Assembly: GCA_030149525.1 (NCBI GenBank)
Contig: JASBRJ010000290.1
Span: 1 to 64,000, forward strand
Direction: 5' to 3'
Origin: a bacterium
Lineage (GTDB): Bacteria; Vulcanimicrobiota; Xenobia; Xenobiales; JADMJV01
DNA length: 64,000 nucleotides
Shown: positions 47,220-54,996 of the stretch, piece by piece
Layout of the letters: the number at the start of each line of letters is the position of its first letter
Position numbering within the stretch: the first letter of the stretch is position 1
Position numbers and translations under genes: made by a program
The notes under the pieces: generated by a model
What the model was told of the DNA's origin: nothing
Database searches by the model: none
What the model saw: the letters and a program-made list of their open reading frames with translations, nothing else

Positions 47220-47993
47220 ATGCACGCCTTAGTAACGGGGGCTTCGTCCGGCATCGGCCGAGAAATAGCGCGCCAACTTTCTCAAAAAGGTTATACGGTT
47301 GTTTGCTGTGCTCGCACGGAGGAGGCGTTGTCGGCTCTGAGTGAACAGACGGAGGGTTTGTGCCTTCCCTTCGCCGTCGACCTGGCCGAACAAGGAGCCT
47401 CCGAGGCTGTTCAAGCGTTCTGCTTGGAGCGCGGCTTTTGCATCGAGGTGCTGGTCAATTGTGCCGGTTTCGGTGCGGTTGGTCATCATGTCAGGCATAC
47501 AGCCGGCTCTCTGGCCCAGATGTGTCGCCTCAATGTCAATACTCCCAGCGAGCTTTGCTCCATCTTTGGGAAAGGGATGAGAGACAGAGGGAGAGGCTTT
47601 ATACTCAATGTCTCATCTGTTGCAGGATTCATGCCGATACCATATTTTGCCAACTATTCTGCCAGTAAAGCTTTTCTTTGCAGCTTGTCGGACTCACTGC
47701 ACGAAGAGCTGCGGCCCTACGGAGTTTATGTGTGCTGCCTCAGTCCAGGACCGGTGCGAACGCAGTTTCACGTTCGCTCGAATCCGAATTATGCCGACGA
47801 TGAAAAGAGTCTTTTTTCACTCAGCGCCGAGGAGGTGGCCGAGGCCGGACTACGCGGTCTGTTCGAGGGGAGAAGGCTGGTCGTTCCCGGTTTTGCCAAC
47901 CGCTGCATCATCTGGCTTGAGCGCTTCTTGCCCCGCCCCCTCGTTTCAAGATTCCTGGCCTTGAAATCGGAGGGGCGGAAGCTCACCGATTGA
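47220..47993 (+). CDS. short-chain dehydrogenase/reductase, 257 aa
   Basis: Classical SDR: cofactor motif VTGASSGIGREIA, NCAG (LVNCAGFGAVG), Asn in VNTPSEL, catalytic Ser in LNVSSVAGF and YSASKAF (Tyr-x3-Lys), then LSPGPVRTQF. It resembles the DltE/YqjQ-like subgroup with a hydrophobic C-terminus (WLERFLPRPLVSRFLALK) that may contact membrane. The substrate is unknown. ATG 47220 lacks an obvious ribosome site; the TTG at 47181 adds 13 residues unlike an SDR N-terminus. It diverges from the FAD oxidase. Confidence 0.9.
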   Translation: MHALVTGASSGIGREIARQLSQKGYTVVCCARTEEALSALSEQTEGLCLPFAVDLAEQGASEAVQAFCLERGFCIEVLVNCAGFGAVGHHVRHTAGSLAQMCRLNVNTPSELCSIFGKGMRDRGRGFILNVSSVAGFMPIPYFANYSASKAFLCSLSDSLHEELRPYGVYVCCLSPGPVRTQFHVRSNPNYADDEKSLFSLSAEEVAEAGLRGLFEGRRLVVPGFANRCIIWLERFLPRPLVSRFLALKSEGRKLTD

Positions 47994-48006
47994 GCTTTAT
48001 GATGGT

Positions 48007-48675
48007 TTATGAAACGTTGGTTTCTCTGCCGTAGGACCGTGAATTCAAGATTCCACGATTCATGGCTTCCACAACGAGTTTCGTTCTGTCGGCCACTTTA
48101 AATTTCTTAAATAGGCATCTCAGGTCGTTCTTGACCGTGCTCACAGAGACGAAGAGCTCTTCGGCGATGATCTTATTATTGAGGCCTTCGGAAACCAGTT
48201 CGATGAGGCGCCGTTCTCTCTTGGAGAGGGTCTGTTCCGGAGCGGGCTCGCGACGGGTTTTGCGAAACTCGTCCACCACGCATCCCATGATGTCGGTGTG
48301 GATAAAGCAGCCCCCTTCTTCCACTAGGTCGATAGCCCGGAAGAGTTCGCTACTATCGGCGGCTTTGGGCAGGAAGCCGTCGGCACCGGCGGCCAGGGTC
48401 TCTCTCACTGTGACCGGGTCGACATACCGGCTCACCACGAGCACCAGGATGTTGGGGAAGGTTTCTTTTAACAGAGCTACGCTACCCGGGAGAGAGCTTT
48501 TCTTTCTTGGACTGGTGTCCAGCAGAACGATGTCCGCTCCACAGTCTTCGATTCGATTGACTGCCTGATAAGCAAAGTTGGACTCGCCGGCCACCAAGAA
48601 CTCCCCGGCCCTCTCCAACAGAGATTTGATCCCTTGTCTAAACATAACCTGATCGTCAACCAGAAATACTCTCAT
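48007..48675 (-). CDS. NarL-type response regulator, orphan, 222 aa
   Basis: Receiver (VFLVDDQVMFRQGIKSLL, Asp53 in IVLLDTSPRKKSS, LPKAAD) and LuxR-type HTH (SKRERRLIELVSEGLNNKII, VSVSTVKNDLRCLFKKFKVA). The loop after the phosphoacceptor is unusual: the conserved Pro-x-Met/Leu-x-Gly is replaced by a basic SPRKKSSLPG stretch. No kinase gene is adjacent. It converges on the SDR gene (13-nt gap). The 344-nt upstream region carries the terminator of the next regulator and TTGGCC-rich motifs. Confidence 0.92.
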   Translation of the reverse strand: MRVFLVDDQVMFRQGIKSLLERAGEFLVAGESNFAYQAVNRIEDCGADIVLLDTSPRKKSSLPGSVALLKETFPNILVLVVSRYVDPVTVRETLAAGADGFLPKAADSSELFRAIDLVEEGGCFIHTDIMGCVVDEFRKTRREPAPEQTLSKRERRLIELVSEGLNNKIIAEELFVSVSTVKNDLRCLFKKFKVADRTKLVVEAMNRGILNSRSYGRETNVS

Positions 48676-49019
48676 ACTTGTTCCTCCGAAGTTGGTGTCA
48701 TCCCACCACTGAAGGTATCAGAAGATCGTATTTTCATGAACGCCCTTTAGTGTATCGGGGTTGTCCGTTTGGCCAATTTGGCTTGGGCGGCAGGCCTTTA
48801 TGGCAGCCCTGTTGGTTCACTGGATCAGCCTGGGGGCTAAATTCGGGCGAAAAACGGCCGATAGCAAAAAAGTTTGGAGATTTTGTGAAGTTTCTTAGGA
48901 GTTTCTCAAGAGTAGGGGGTTTTTAGGCAAAAAAATAACCCTTTTGGAGGGTTATCAGGCTATAGGGGTTACCCGATCGGCCAAACGGGTTGTGGTCGAT
49001 AGGCTAAGAAGTGAGGTTT
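48676..49019. other. 344-nt spacer between two response-regulator genes
   Basis: Promoter region of the 48007-48675 regulator plus the 3' end of the next one. It holds a minus-strand terminator (48929-48955) and the related segments CGTTTGGCCAATTTGGC (about 48766-48782) and CGGCCAAACGGG (48978-48989), the latter containing CCGTTTGGCC on the opposite strand. A similar doubled motif (TTTGGCCGGAATTTGGCC, about 37464-37481) follows the first regulator gene. I cannot place a -10/-35 pair with confidence. Confidence 0.45.
48929..48955 (-). terminator. Rho-independent terminator of the 49020-49706 regulator
   Basis: Read on the minus strand: ATAACCC, seven-base loop, GGGTTAT and then seven T. It lies about 65 nt after the regulator's stop codon. 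Confidence 0.82.
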
Positions 49020-49706
49020 TTAGTCTCGGTGGGCGATGCCTTTTTCCACCACTGCCGCCACCGCTTCAGAACGGCCTGAAACTTCAAGCTTAGAGTAGAG
49101 GGAACGAAGATCGGACTTCACTGTGCTGACCGAGAGTCGAATTCTTTCGGCGATTTCGGAGTTGCTCAGACCGTTGACCAAACACTTAGCAATTTGGTGC
49201 TCCCGGTCGCTGAAAGCTGTCCGGCGACGAGCCTCTCGCCGTCGGAGCGCTTGTACAACCAGCGGAGCGATCCTAGTTTGAAGATAGGAGCCGTCTCGAG
49301 CAACTGCGCGAATAGCCCGAAGCAACTCTTGCTGGCCCGCCCATTTTGTAAGATAGCCGTCGACTCCCGCTTCCAGGGCGGAGATGACGAAGTTTTCCCC
49401 CTCATGCATGGTGAGGACAAGGACAGGAAGACTAGGATAAAGGGCCTTGATTTTCCTGGTGAGCCAGATCCCGTCCCGGTCGGGAAGAGAGATATCCAGG
49501 ATAACAAGATCGATGTCCCGACTCAGCTTCTGGAGCGCTTCGCCCGCAGTAGCCACAGCATCTTGCACCACAATGTCACCGGCACCCTTCAAGAGAACCG
49601 TAAGGGAGTCCCTGAGAACCTGGTGGTCTTCCACCAGAAGGACACTGATTTTTCTCTCATTGGACGGTTTTCGAACCGCCTGAGAACTATCGCTACTCGT
49701 AATCAT
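49020..49706 (-). CDS. NarL-type response regulator, 228 aa
   Basis: Receiver (SVLLVEDHQVLRDSLTVLLK, LVILDISLPDRDG phosphoacceptor, VLTMHE, YLTKWA) and LuxR-type HTH (SDREHQIAKCLVNGLSNSEI, LSVSTVKSDLRSLYSKLEV). The frame is open to an ATG at 49868, but those 54 extra residues are low-complexity and unlike a receiver. ATG 49706 gives a normal length and leaves two dyads (49745-49758, 49862-49875) in the promoter region. Neither start has a clear ribosome site. It diverges from the exonuclease-like gene; no kinase is adjacent. Confidence 0.88.
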   Translation of the reverse strand: MITSSDSSQAVRKPSNERKISVLLVEDHQVLRDSLTVLLKGAGDIVVQDAVATAGEALQKLSRDIDLVILDISLPDRDGIWLTRKIKALYPSLPVLVLTMHEGENFVISALEAGVDGYLTKWAGQQELLRAIRAVARDGSYLQTRIAPLVVQALRRREARRRTAFSDREHQIAKCLVNGLSNSEIAERIRLSVSTVKSDLRSLYSKLEVSGRSEAVAAVVEKGIAHRD

Positions 49707-49744
49707 ATTAGGAGGTGAGTTGCCCGGCAACGACTCTGAACCTA

Positions 49745-49758
49745 TGACCACTTGGTCA
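49745..49758. promoter_or_regulatory. 6-2-6 dyad upstream of response regulator
   Basis: TGACCA-CT-TGGTCA, perfect six-base arms, 39-52 bases upstream of ATG 49706. LuxR-type HTH proteins bind dyads of about this size, so autoregulation is possible. Confidence 0.4.
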
Positions 49759-49861
49759 AACCTTGTTGTTCGTGATGGCCAATCGCTCTGAGTCAGTCTT
49801 TCCACCTTGGCCCCAACGCCGGGCTTCCCGCCCGGTCGACGCTTGCAGGCCACGGTAACGA

Positions 49862-49875
49862 TGGCCATTTGGTCA
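49862..49875. promoter_or_regulatory. second 6-2-6 dyad between divergent genes
   Basis: TGGCCA-TT-TGGTCA repeats the dyad at 49745-49758 with one arm mismatch, 117 bases away and about 75 bases before the exonuclease-like gene. Two related sites could control both divergent genes. Confidence 0.35.
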
Positions 49876-49950
49876 TAGGAGATTTTCTCTACTGAGAGCA
49901 GATTATGACAGTGTCTTTATGAGATGCTGCAACCGCGCTGGAGGGCGACT

Positions 49951-51180
49951 ATGCGTTTGACTATCCTGGATACAGAGGCCACCGGCTTTCGAGCCGACGA
50001 TAGAGTGGTTGAAATCGGAGTTCGACAGATCGATCGCTCCGGTCGAGTTCTTCAAGAGTTCGAGAGTTTGATCAATCCCCAGCGCGATATTCCTAACGTT
50101 CATGTTCACGGTGTTAGCTCAAGTCATGTTCGAGATGCTCCTATCTTCTCTGAGATTGCGGGTCGACTGGTAGAGATTCTTGCCGCCTCCGACTTCGTCT
50201 GTGCTTACAACCTCTCGCCTGGTTGGTCGCTTCTGTCTAGTGAGTTTTCTCGCATCGGCTATCACCTGCCGAGAACAGAAAGCCGCTGCCTCATCAGATT
50301 CTTCGCTCGACTGGATTCTCGTGCTCCCCGCAATCTAGGGGATCTGTTAGCCTATCACGGTATTCGAGTGGAAGATTCCCAGAGTGCCCTGACCCAGGTC
50401 CAGGGAGCGGGTGCACTCTTGAGCCGATATCTTGGCTGTTTCGACTGGAACGTGCGGGAGCAAGCTTTTTGGCCTATGTTTGATTTCGGCTCCCAAAAGC
50501 AGCCTCTGCCTCGTGGCAAAGGAGAGAAGAAGGGGAGCAAGCCGTGCGCACTTTCAAGGCTTATGTCGCGGCTGCCGCTGCATCCTCAAGAGCCCGAACT
50601 CGACAGCTACCTTCTCCTGCTGGACGATGTTTTTAGCGATGCCGAGTTGGAGGATTCCGAGGCCTTGGAGCTTTACGGGCTGGCTTTCGAACTGGGAATG
50701 AGTTCAGAAGATGTGGCGCGCGCCCACGAATTATACCTTGAAGAACTCCTGAGCATCGCTCGAAAGGACGGCTTTATCTCCGAAGCTGAGAGGAAGCATC
50801 TCCGCATTGTGTCCGAGGCTCTGGACGTCGATTTTGAGGACCAGGGGGAGACCCTGGAGGGCCTGAAGCTTTTTCCGCGGGATCTCGAAGGCAAGCGTGT
50901 CTGTTTTCTCAGTGACCTCAATGGCTTGCAACCAGGCGTGCGGAGTGAAAAGGCCGAGCTCATTCAATTGGCTGAGTCGGCCGGTTTGGTCGTGGACAGC
51001 GAAGTGGACTCAGAGCTTGATCTCATGGTTTCCAACGACACCTTCAGTCGTTCCACCGAAGCTCGAAAGGCCAGGGAATACGGAATTCCAATTGTCGCTG
51101 AAGACATTTTTCGCAGCTGGGTGGCAGCCGGAGACGATCGGGAAGGCTGCCAGAAGCAGTTGCAGGTGTCTGAAATCTAG
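49951..51180 (+). CDS. degenerate DEDDh exonuclease / TerB-like / BRCT protein, 409 aa
   Basis: The N-terminal domain (about 1-165) has the DnaQ fold. Motif I is intact (TILDTEATG), but in motif II the Asp of NAxFD is lost (AYNLSPGWSLL) and motif III HxALDDA reads QSALTQV, so three of five catalytic residues are missing. The centre (about 215-290) is a TerB-like helical domain (DDVFSDAELEDSEALELYGL, SIARKDGFISEAERKHL). The C-terminus (about 300-400) is a BRCT domain (GKRVCFLSDLNG, AREYGIPIVAEDIFRSWV). Probably a DNA-repair or replication adaptor rather than a nuclease. ATG 49951 has GGAGGG five bases upstream. Confidence 0.87.
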   Translation: MRLTILDTEATGFRADDRVVEIGVRQIDRSGRVLQEFESLINPQRDIPNVHVHGVSSSHVRDAPIFSEIAGRLVEILAASDFVCAYNLSPGWSLLSSEFSRIGYHLPRTESRCLIRFFARLDSRAPRNLGDLLAYHGIRVEDSQSALTQVQGAGALLSRYLGCFDWNVREQAFWPMFDFGSQKQPLPRGKGEKKGSKPCALSRLMSRLPLHPQEPELDSYLLLLDDVFSDAELEDSEALELYGLAFELGMSSEDVARAHELYLEELLSIARKDGFISEAERKHLRIVSEALDVDFEDQGETLEGLKLFPRDLEGKRVCFLSDLNGLQPGVRSEKAELIQLAESAGLVVDSEVDSELDLMVSNDTFSRSTEARKAREYGIPIVAEDIFRSWVAAGDDREGCQKQLQVSEI

Positions 51181-51321
51181 GAAACTAGACAACGTCTACG
51201 ACCTCTATCAAAACACCAAGCACGAGAGTATGCAGCGCGGCGAGTTCACTCTGGAGCCCAACCAGTTTGTCCCGTTTGAAGACCGGGTTCGTGTGATCTG
51301 GAGTCGAGAGATTCCCGACGG

Positions 51322-51879
51322 CTAGAGGTTGAACTTTCGTAACGGGTGGTAGGTGGGCCCGTTCTGTCCCATCTTGCTCTCCACCAACGAGAGACTTCTC
51401 ACCATAAAACCCTTGAAGTCCGGCTTCACAGTCAGAGGAGGAATGCGCTGGGGTTCAGAGGTTTTGGACAGGGTGATTTTGGCTTCGAACGGCTTCTTGT
51501 CGGCAGGGAGTTTGAGTCGCTGACAGATGGCGTCCACTTCCGAGCGAAGGCGTAGGAGTTCGTCGGAACGCTCAAAACCGAGCCAGAGTGCGGTTGCCTC
51601 CTCTTGAGAGGGTGTGCAACCGATATCGGCCACGCTGAGCTGAAACGGTTCACAGATGGTGGCGTAGGCCTCCAGGTTCTTGCAGAACTGCTTACTCTTA
51701 GAGACTTCCAGTTCACCCAGGTAGCGAAGAATCAGGCGCAGTTGCTGAGTGGGGACCCACTTCACGTCTTGATCCAACTGTTTTCGCCACACCTTGCGCT
51801 TCTCTGAGAGAACCTCCCGGGCGAACCGCGGAAGTTCAACGGCTATGAAAACGCGCTCTGTATATCTCTTCTTGCTCAT
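51322..51879 (-). CDS. 2H-phosphoesterase (LigT/ThpR-like) protein, degenerate active site, 185 aa
   Basis: The fold and length match RNA 2',3'-cyclic phosphodiesterase ThpR: RVFIAVELPRFAREVL, KWVPTQQLRLILRYLGELEV, LWLGFERSDELLRLRSEVD, KPFEAKITLSKT and a conserved C-terminal SLSLVESKMGQNGPTYHPL. Active members have two HxT motifs. Here the first reads RLI and the second KIT, so both catalytic histidines are gone. It is likely an RNA- or nucleotide-binding protein without the phosphodiesterase activity. It converges on the exonuclease-like gene with about 140 nt between stops. Confidence 0.85.
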   Translation of the reverse strand: MSKKRYTERVFIAVELPRFAREVLSEKRKVWRKQLDQDVKWVPTQQLRLILRYLGELEVSKSKQFCKNLEAYATICEPFQLSVADIGCTPSQEEATALWLGFERSDELLRLRSEVDAICQRLKLPADKKPFEAKITLSKTSEPQRIPPLTVKPDFKGFMVRSLSLVESKMGQNGPTYHPLRKFNL

Positions 51880-51937
51880 CTGGGCATCCTAATGCAAGGC
51901 GCCCCCCAGGTAAAGCAAGGGCGGAGTTTTCCTCCCC

Positions 51938-51978
51938 AAAAGAAGAGGGCGCCCCCCCCGCAAGTGAGCGCCCTCTTC
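51938..51978 (-). terminator. terminator of the propeller lipoprotein gene
   Basis: GAAGAGGGCGC and GCGCCCTCTTC form a perfect 11-bp stem around a 15-base loop; on the minus strand it is followed by TTTT. It lies 12 nt after the lipoprotein stop. Confidence 0.82.
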
Positions 51979-51989
51979 AAGTCATGCTC

Positions 51990-54614
51990 CTAGAAGTAGG
52001 AGTAGGGGTCGAGGGGTTCCTCAGTGGGGTGAGGATTCTTGATGTAGTAGAGCTGGGTGCCCTTCTCGTAGTCATAGTCTTCGAAGATCACGGCTCGACC
52101 GTCCTCGGAGAGGCGCAGGGAACCGGGATAGGTGATTCTGTCTTCACGAACGGGCAGTGATTCCTGGGTTTCCAGTCTGAAGACGTAAGCGTTGCCGCCT
52201 GAGCCTGAGCTTTGTCCCAACTGAAAGTTGGTATCGTAGTACAAGAGGAATCGGCCGTCTCCACTCAGGTGGGGGGTGGTGCACTGGGTAGAACTCACGA
52301 AGTAGTTTGTGTAGTTGGAATAGCCGCTGTAGGACTGGTTGTACTGCCGGAGATTGATAAATTTTTGATTAAAATTGCCGCCGAGTCGTTCCGTGTAGGC
52401 CACAGTAAGACCGTCGTTGGAGATATCAAAGTCTTGATAGTACATGTTGTCGGTCAGCAGTTCCGCATTGCTACTGCTCCCGTAGTAGCCGTTCGGCGAA
52501 AAGCGGTAGAGAAGATATCGAGTAGGTGACACGCTGGTGTCGGTGAAGGCTGCCAGGCCGTAACGTCCGTCATCGGAAACTTTCAGGTCCTGGAGCGTGT
52601 ACTGTTGGAGCATCCAGGAAGGGATGATGGTGACCGGCTGAGGATAGAAGTAGGGGTACTCGCCCTGATAGACTCCGGCTGGGGTGCCGTTGTAGTGATC
52701 GTTTTGGGAACCGTAGGAGCTGAAGTAGAGTTGCAAGGCGTTCGGAATGTATTGCGAGAGACCGACGTCAAGCACTCTTCCTTTCGTGAACAAAAAGGTT
52801 GTCTGGTTGGTTTCCAGGTCGCGAAGGTAGGTGGTGGAGTAGTTGTTGTTGGGAACGACTTCGTGACCGATATTCTCGAGCGAACTGGAGAAGATCACTT
52901 TCTTGCCGTCGTCGGTCACATAGCCGTTGTGGGTATTGCCCTCCGCTGCCTGGTTATTTCCGGAGCTCCGAGAGACCAATTTCAAATCTCCGGTGAAGAG
53001 ATCTTTTAGGTAGACGCGAGTCTTTGAGGTATTGGCATCCGAGATCAAGTTGGTCGCCTTGGACTCGAAGGCGAGATATCTGCCGTTGGCGCTGAGGACG
53101 GGGTTTCGCACACCGTTCGAACCGGAGTTGGCGTGGACTCCCGCGTCAGTGGCCGAAACGAGTTGAGCCGTAGCAGGCGGAGATGAACCGAGGATGGGGT
53201 TCCCCACCACATAGACTCGCCCGCCTTGATCGAAGGCGATGGTGGAGCCGTCGTCTGAGATGACCGGGCGGTAGGCCGAGGCGTTGCTGGGGCCGTTCTT
53301 GGTGACTAGAGCGTGGGTGTTCGTTTTGGCATCGTAAATATAGATGTCGTAGAGGGAGTCGTTGTCACCGAGCTCTTGTCTTTGAGCTTTGTCTTGGTAG
53401 ACCACGTAACGGCCGTCGTCGGAGACGTCGAAGCTGTCGTCTCGTTGAACCAGAGTGCCCAGTTTGACTGGAGTGGGGTTGGGCTGACCGGGATATTCGA
53501 GATGATAGTAGTAGGAGTCGTAGCCATTGTTGGCCTGGTTTCGAACCGTAACGGCGAACCGGCCCAGGGTGTTCTCGGCCACATCGACATCGAAAAACTT
53601 CTTGGAATCGAGAGGCTGGTGATTTACCGAGTAGTTATAAACCATCTGGAGGGACGGTCGTTGTATACCGGAGGGCGCCATGTTTGTGGCGTAGGTGGTG
53701 AAATATCCGGATTCTTCCTCCGCCAAGAAACCTGTGTTCAGCGAGGTGCTATTGGATTTGACATAGTTATTGGTTCTGCTCAGCAGATTGAGGGAGGGTC
53801 CCCCCCAGGACGTGTTCTCCAGATCCAGATAGAACAGGTCCCACTTGTTGTCCTGATCGTCCCAGTGGAGGTCGGTGGAGTTGGATCTCAACGCCACGAA
53901 GCGATTGCCGGCGAACTCCCGTACGAGATCGGTGCCGTTGGTCCCCATTTGAACGGAGTTGTTCCAATTGTTAAGGCTTTTGGTCAGCAACTTGAGCTGA
54001 TAATAACCGGTCGGTCCGCCTGGGTAAGTCGGGGCGAACTCGGCCATGAAAACATTGTCCAACCGGTTCGGATTTTGAAGGTTGTAAATCAGATTCGTGC
54101 CTCGGGAAGAGAAGACGATCTTACTACCGTCGTCGGAGATTCGAGGATGGTGGGACCGATCGTCGGAGGGAGGGGCCCCGGGATAGTCACGGGAGACACA
54201 AATCAACTCTCCGGTTTCAAGATCTTTGCGGTAGACCTGATACTGGCCGTTGACCGGTTCGGGAATGAGGTTGGAAGCCTTGGAGGCAAAACTCAGGTAA
54301 CGTCCGTCGGCGCTGAGCGAAGCGCCATAGGAATGGTTATTGGCTGAGGCACCGGTCGAAGAGGTACTCCCCATACGAATATTACCGGGGAAGACGTCTG
54401 CGGCACGGGCCAAGATGGCGTTGTCGAGGGTTTCCAACTCTTCGTCGATGGGTTCTTCCTCAATGTTACGAGCGAGTGTTTCGCTGTCTGTGGAGCTTTT
54501 CGCGCCGCGAAGGTCGGTCGCTGAATCTCCACATCCTGCAAGAGTTATGATTAGAAAAATCAGACCAAAGAGAGCGGGTCTGAACTCCGTTCCGGAGTCT
54601 CTGAATCGTGTCAT
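51990..54614 (-). CDS. lipoprotein with TolB/PD40-type beta-propeller repeats, 874 aa
   Basis: The signal sequence ends in a lipobox (LIFLIITLAGCGDS), so it is a lipid-anchored envelope protein. After an acidic linker come many PD40-like blades with the recurring pattern S.DGRYL.F.S.A.NL (ASLSADGRYLSFASKASNLI, RISDDGSKIVFSSRGTNLI, VLSANGRYLAFESKATNLI), two propellers' worth by length. The family binds proteins or peptides; no enzyme motif is seen. ATG 54614 has GGAG ten bases upstream; an earlier start at 54647 would spoil the signal peptide. It is followed by its own terminator. Confidence 0.9.
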   Translation of the reverse strand: MTRFRDSGTEFRPALFGLIFLIITLAGCGDSATDLRGAKSSTDSETLARNIEEEPIDEELETLDNAILARAADVFPGNIRMGSTSSTGASANNHSYGASLSADGRYLSFASKASNLIPEPVNGQYQVYRKDLETGELICVSRDYPGAPPSDDRSHHPRISDDGSKIVFSSRGTNLIYNLQNPNRLDNVFMAEFAPTYPGGPTGYYQLKLLTKSLNNWNNSVQMGTNGTDLVREFAGNRFVALRSNSTDLHWDDQDNKWDLFYLDLENTSWGGPSLNLLSRTNNYVKSNSTSLNTGFLAEEESGYFTTYATNMAPSGIQRPSLQMVYNYSVNHQPLDSKKFFDVDVAENTLGRFAVTVRNQANNGYDSYYYHLEYPGQPNPTPVKLGTLVQRDDSFDVSDDGRYVVYQDKAQRQELGDNDSLYDIYIYDAKTNTHALVTKNGPSNASAYRPVISDDGSTIAFDQGGRVYVVGNPILGSSPPATAQLVSATDAGVHANSGSNGVRNPVLSANGRYLAFESKATNLISDANTSKTRVYLKDLFTGDLKLVSRSSGNNQAAEGNTHNGYVTDDGKKVIFSSSLENIGHEVVPNNNYSTTYLRDLETNQTTFLFTKGRVLDVGLSQYIPNALQLYFSSYGSQNDHYNGTPAGVYQGEYPYFYPQPVTIIPSWMLQQYTLQDLKVSDDGRYGLAAFTDTSVSPTRYLLYRFSPNGYYGSSSNAELLTDNMYYQDFDISNDGLTVAYTERLGGNFNQKFINLRQYNQSYSGYSNYTNYFVSSTQCTTPHLSGDGRFLLYYDTNFQLGQSSGSGGNAYVFRLETQESLPVREDRITYPGSLRLSEDGRAVIFEDYDYEKGTQLYYIKNPHPTEEPLDPYSYF

Positions 54615-54760
54615 TTTGTATGTTCTCCAAATTTGCTTTATAAGCAAGAATGATATAGTTGACGATTCTTATGGTACATTTGTTGGATGGTCTGGACCAG
54701 GGTTAAAGGACCCATATGGGATTGCAATAATCGATGGGTTTTGCAATGGTGCGAGCAACG
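54615..54760. other. leader region of the lipoprotein gene
   Basis: AT-rich stretch with several TATA-like hexamers on both strands (for example TATATC and TTATAAAG read on the minus strand), presumably holding the lipoprotein promoter, though no pair has good spacing. It runs into the 120-nt repeat module at 54761. Confidence 0.4.
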
Positions 54761-54880
54761 GTCGAATCTGTTCATAAACCGTTAATATCTTCTTTTTAAA
54801 CTGTTAACAGAAGGGGTGTCCGAGGTTTTTTGAGAGGGGTATAAAGAGTTGTGAAGGCGCTGATTTCGGCGCCTTTTTCG
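54761..54880 (+). repeat. 120-nt intergenic module, copy A
   Basis: Aligns without any gap to 56411-56530, 90 of 120 positions identical by my count. Best-kept blocks: TCTGTTCATA near the start, GTTAACA, GTGTCCGA, TGAGAGGGGTATAAAGA (17 identical) and a GC hairpin followed by a T-tract. Copy A lies on the + strand where no + gene precedes it, so it is not simply a gene's 3' end; an independent small RNA or a structured repeat are both possible. It is followed 12 nt later by a GTCTC dyad pair. Confidence 0.8.
54854..54878 (+). terminator. terminator-like hairpin ending module A
   Basis: AAGGCGC, eight-base loop, GCGCCTT and further T. Orphan on this strand: no annotated + gene ends here. Confidence 0.6.
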
Positions 54881-54892
54881 TGTCTCAGGGGT

Positions 54893-54939
54893 GTCTCGTT
54901 GTTTGAGGGCGAGACAGTCTCGTTATCGGGTGACGAGAC
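54893..54939. repeat. paired 23-nt dyads, GTCTCG/CGAGAC arms
   Basis: Two dyads, 54893-54915 and 54917-54939, separated by one base. Each is GTCTCG-N11-CGAGAC with perfect six-base arms. Centres are TTGTTTGAGGG and TTATCGGGTGA. The same geometry recurs at 63001-63149 and, with other arms, at 56553, 60777 and 63197. Confidence 0.9.
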
Positions 54940-54996
54940 AGCGGAAGCAGACTCGGAGTGACGGGGGCTTACCGCGGTTGTCTTGAGGTCGGGTCG

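Noticed and set aside
49707-49868. 54-residue N-terminal extension of the NarL-type regulator
   Set aside because: Low-complexity, no receiver-like features, no ribosome site, and two dyads lie inside it.
51230-51325. 31-codon frame (ATG 51230) after the BRCT gene
   Set aside because: Too short, no clear ribosome site, overlaps the convergent 2H-protein gene's stop and matches nothing I recognise.
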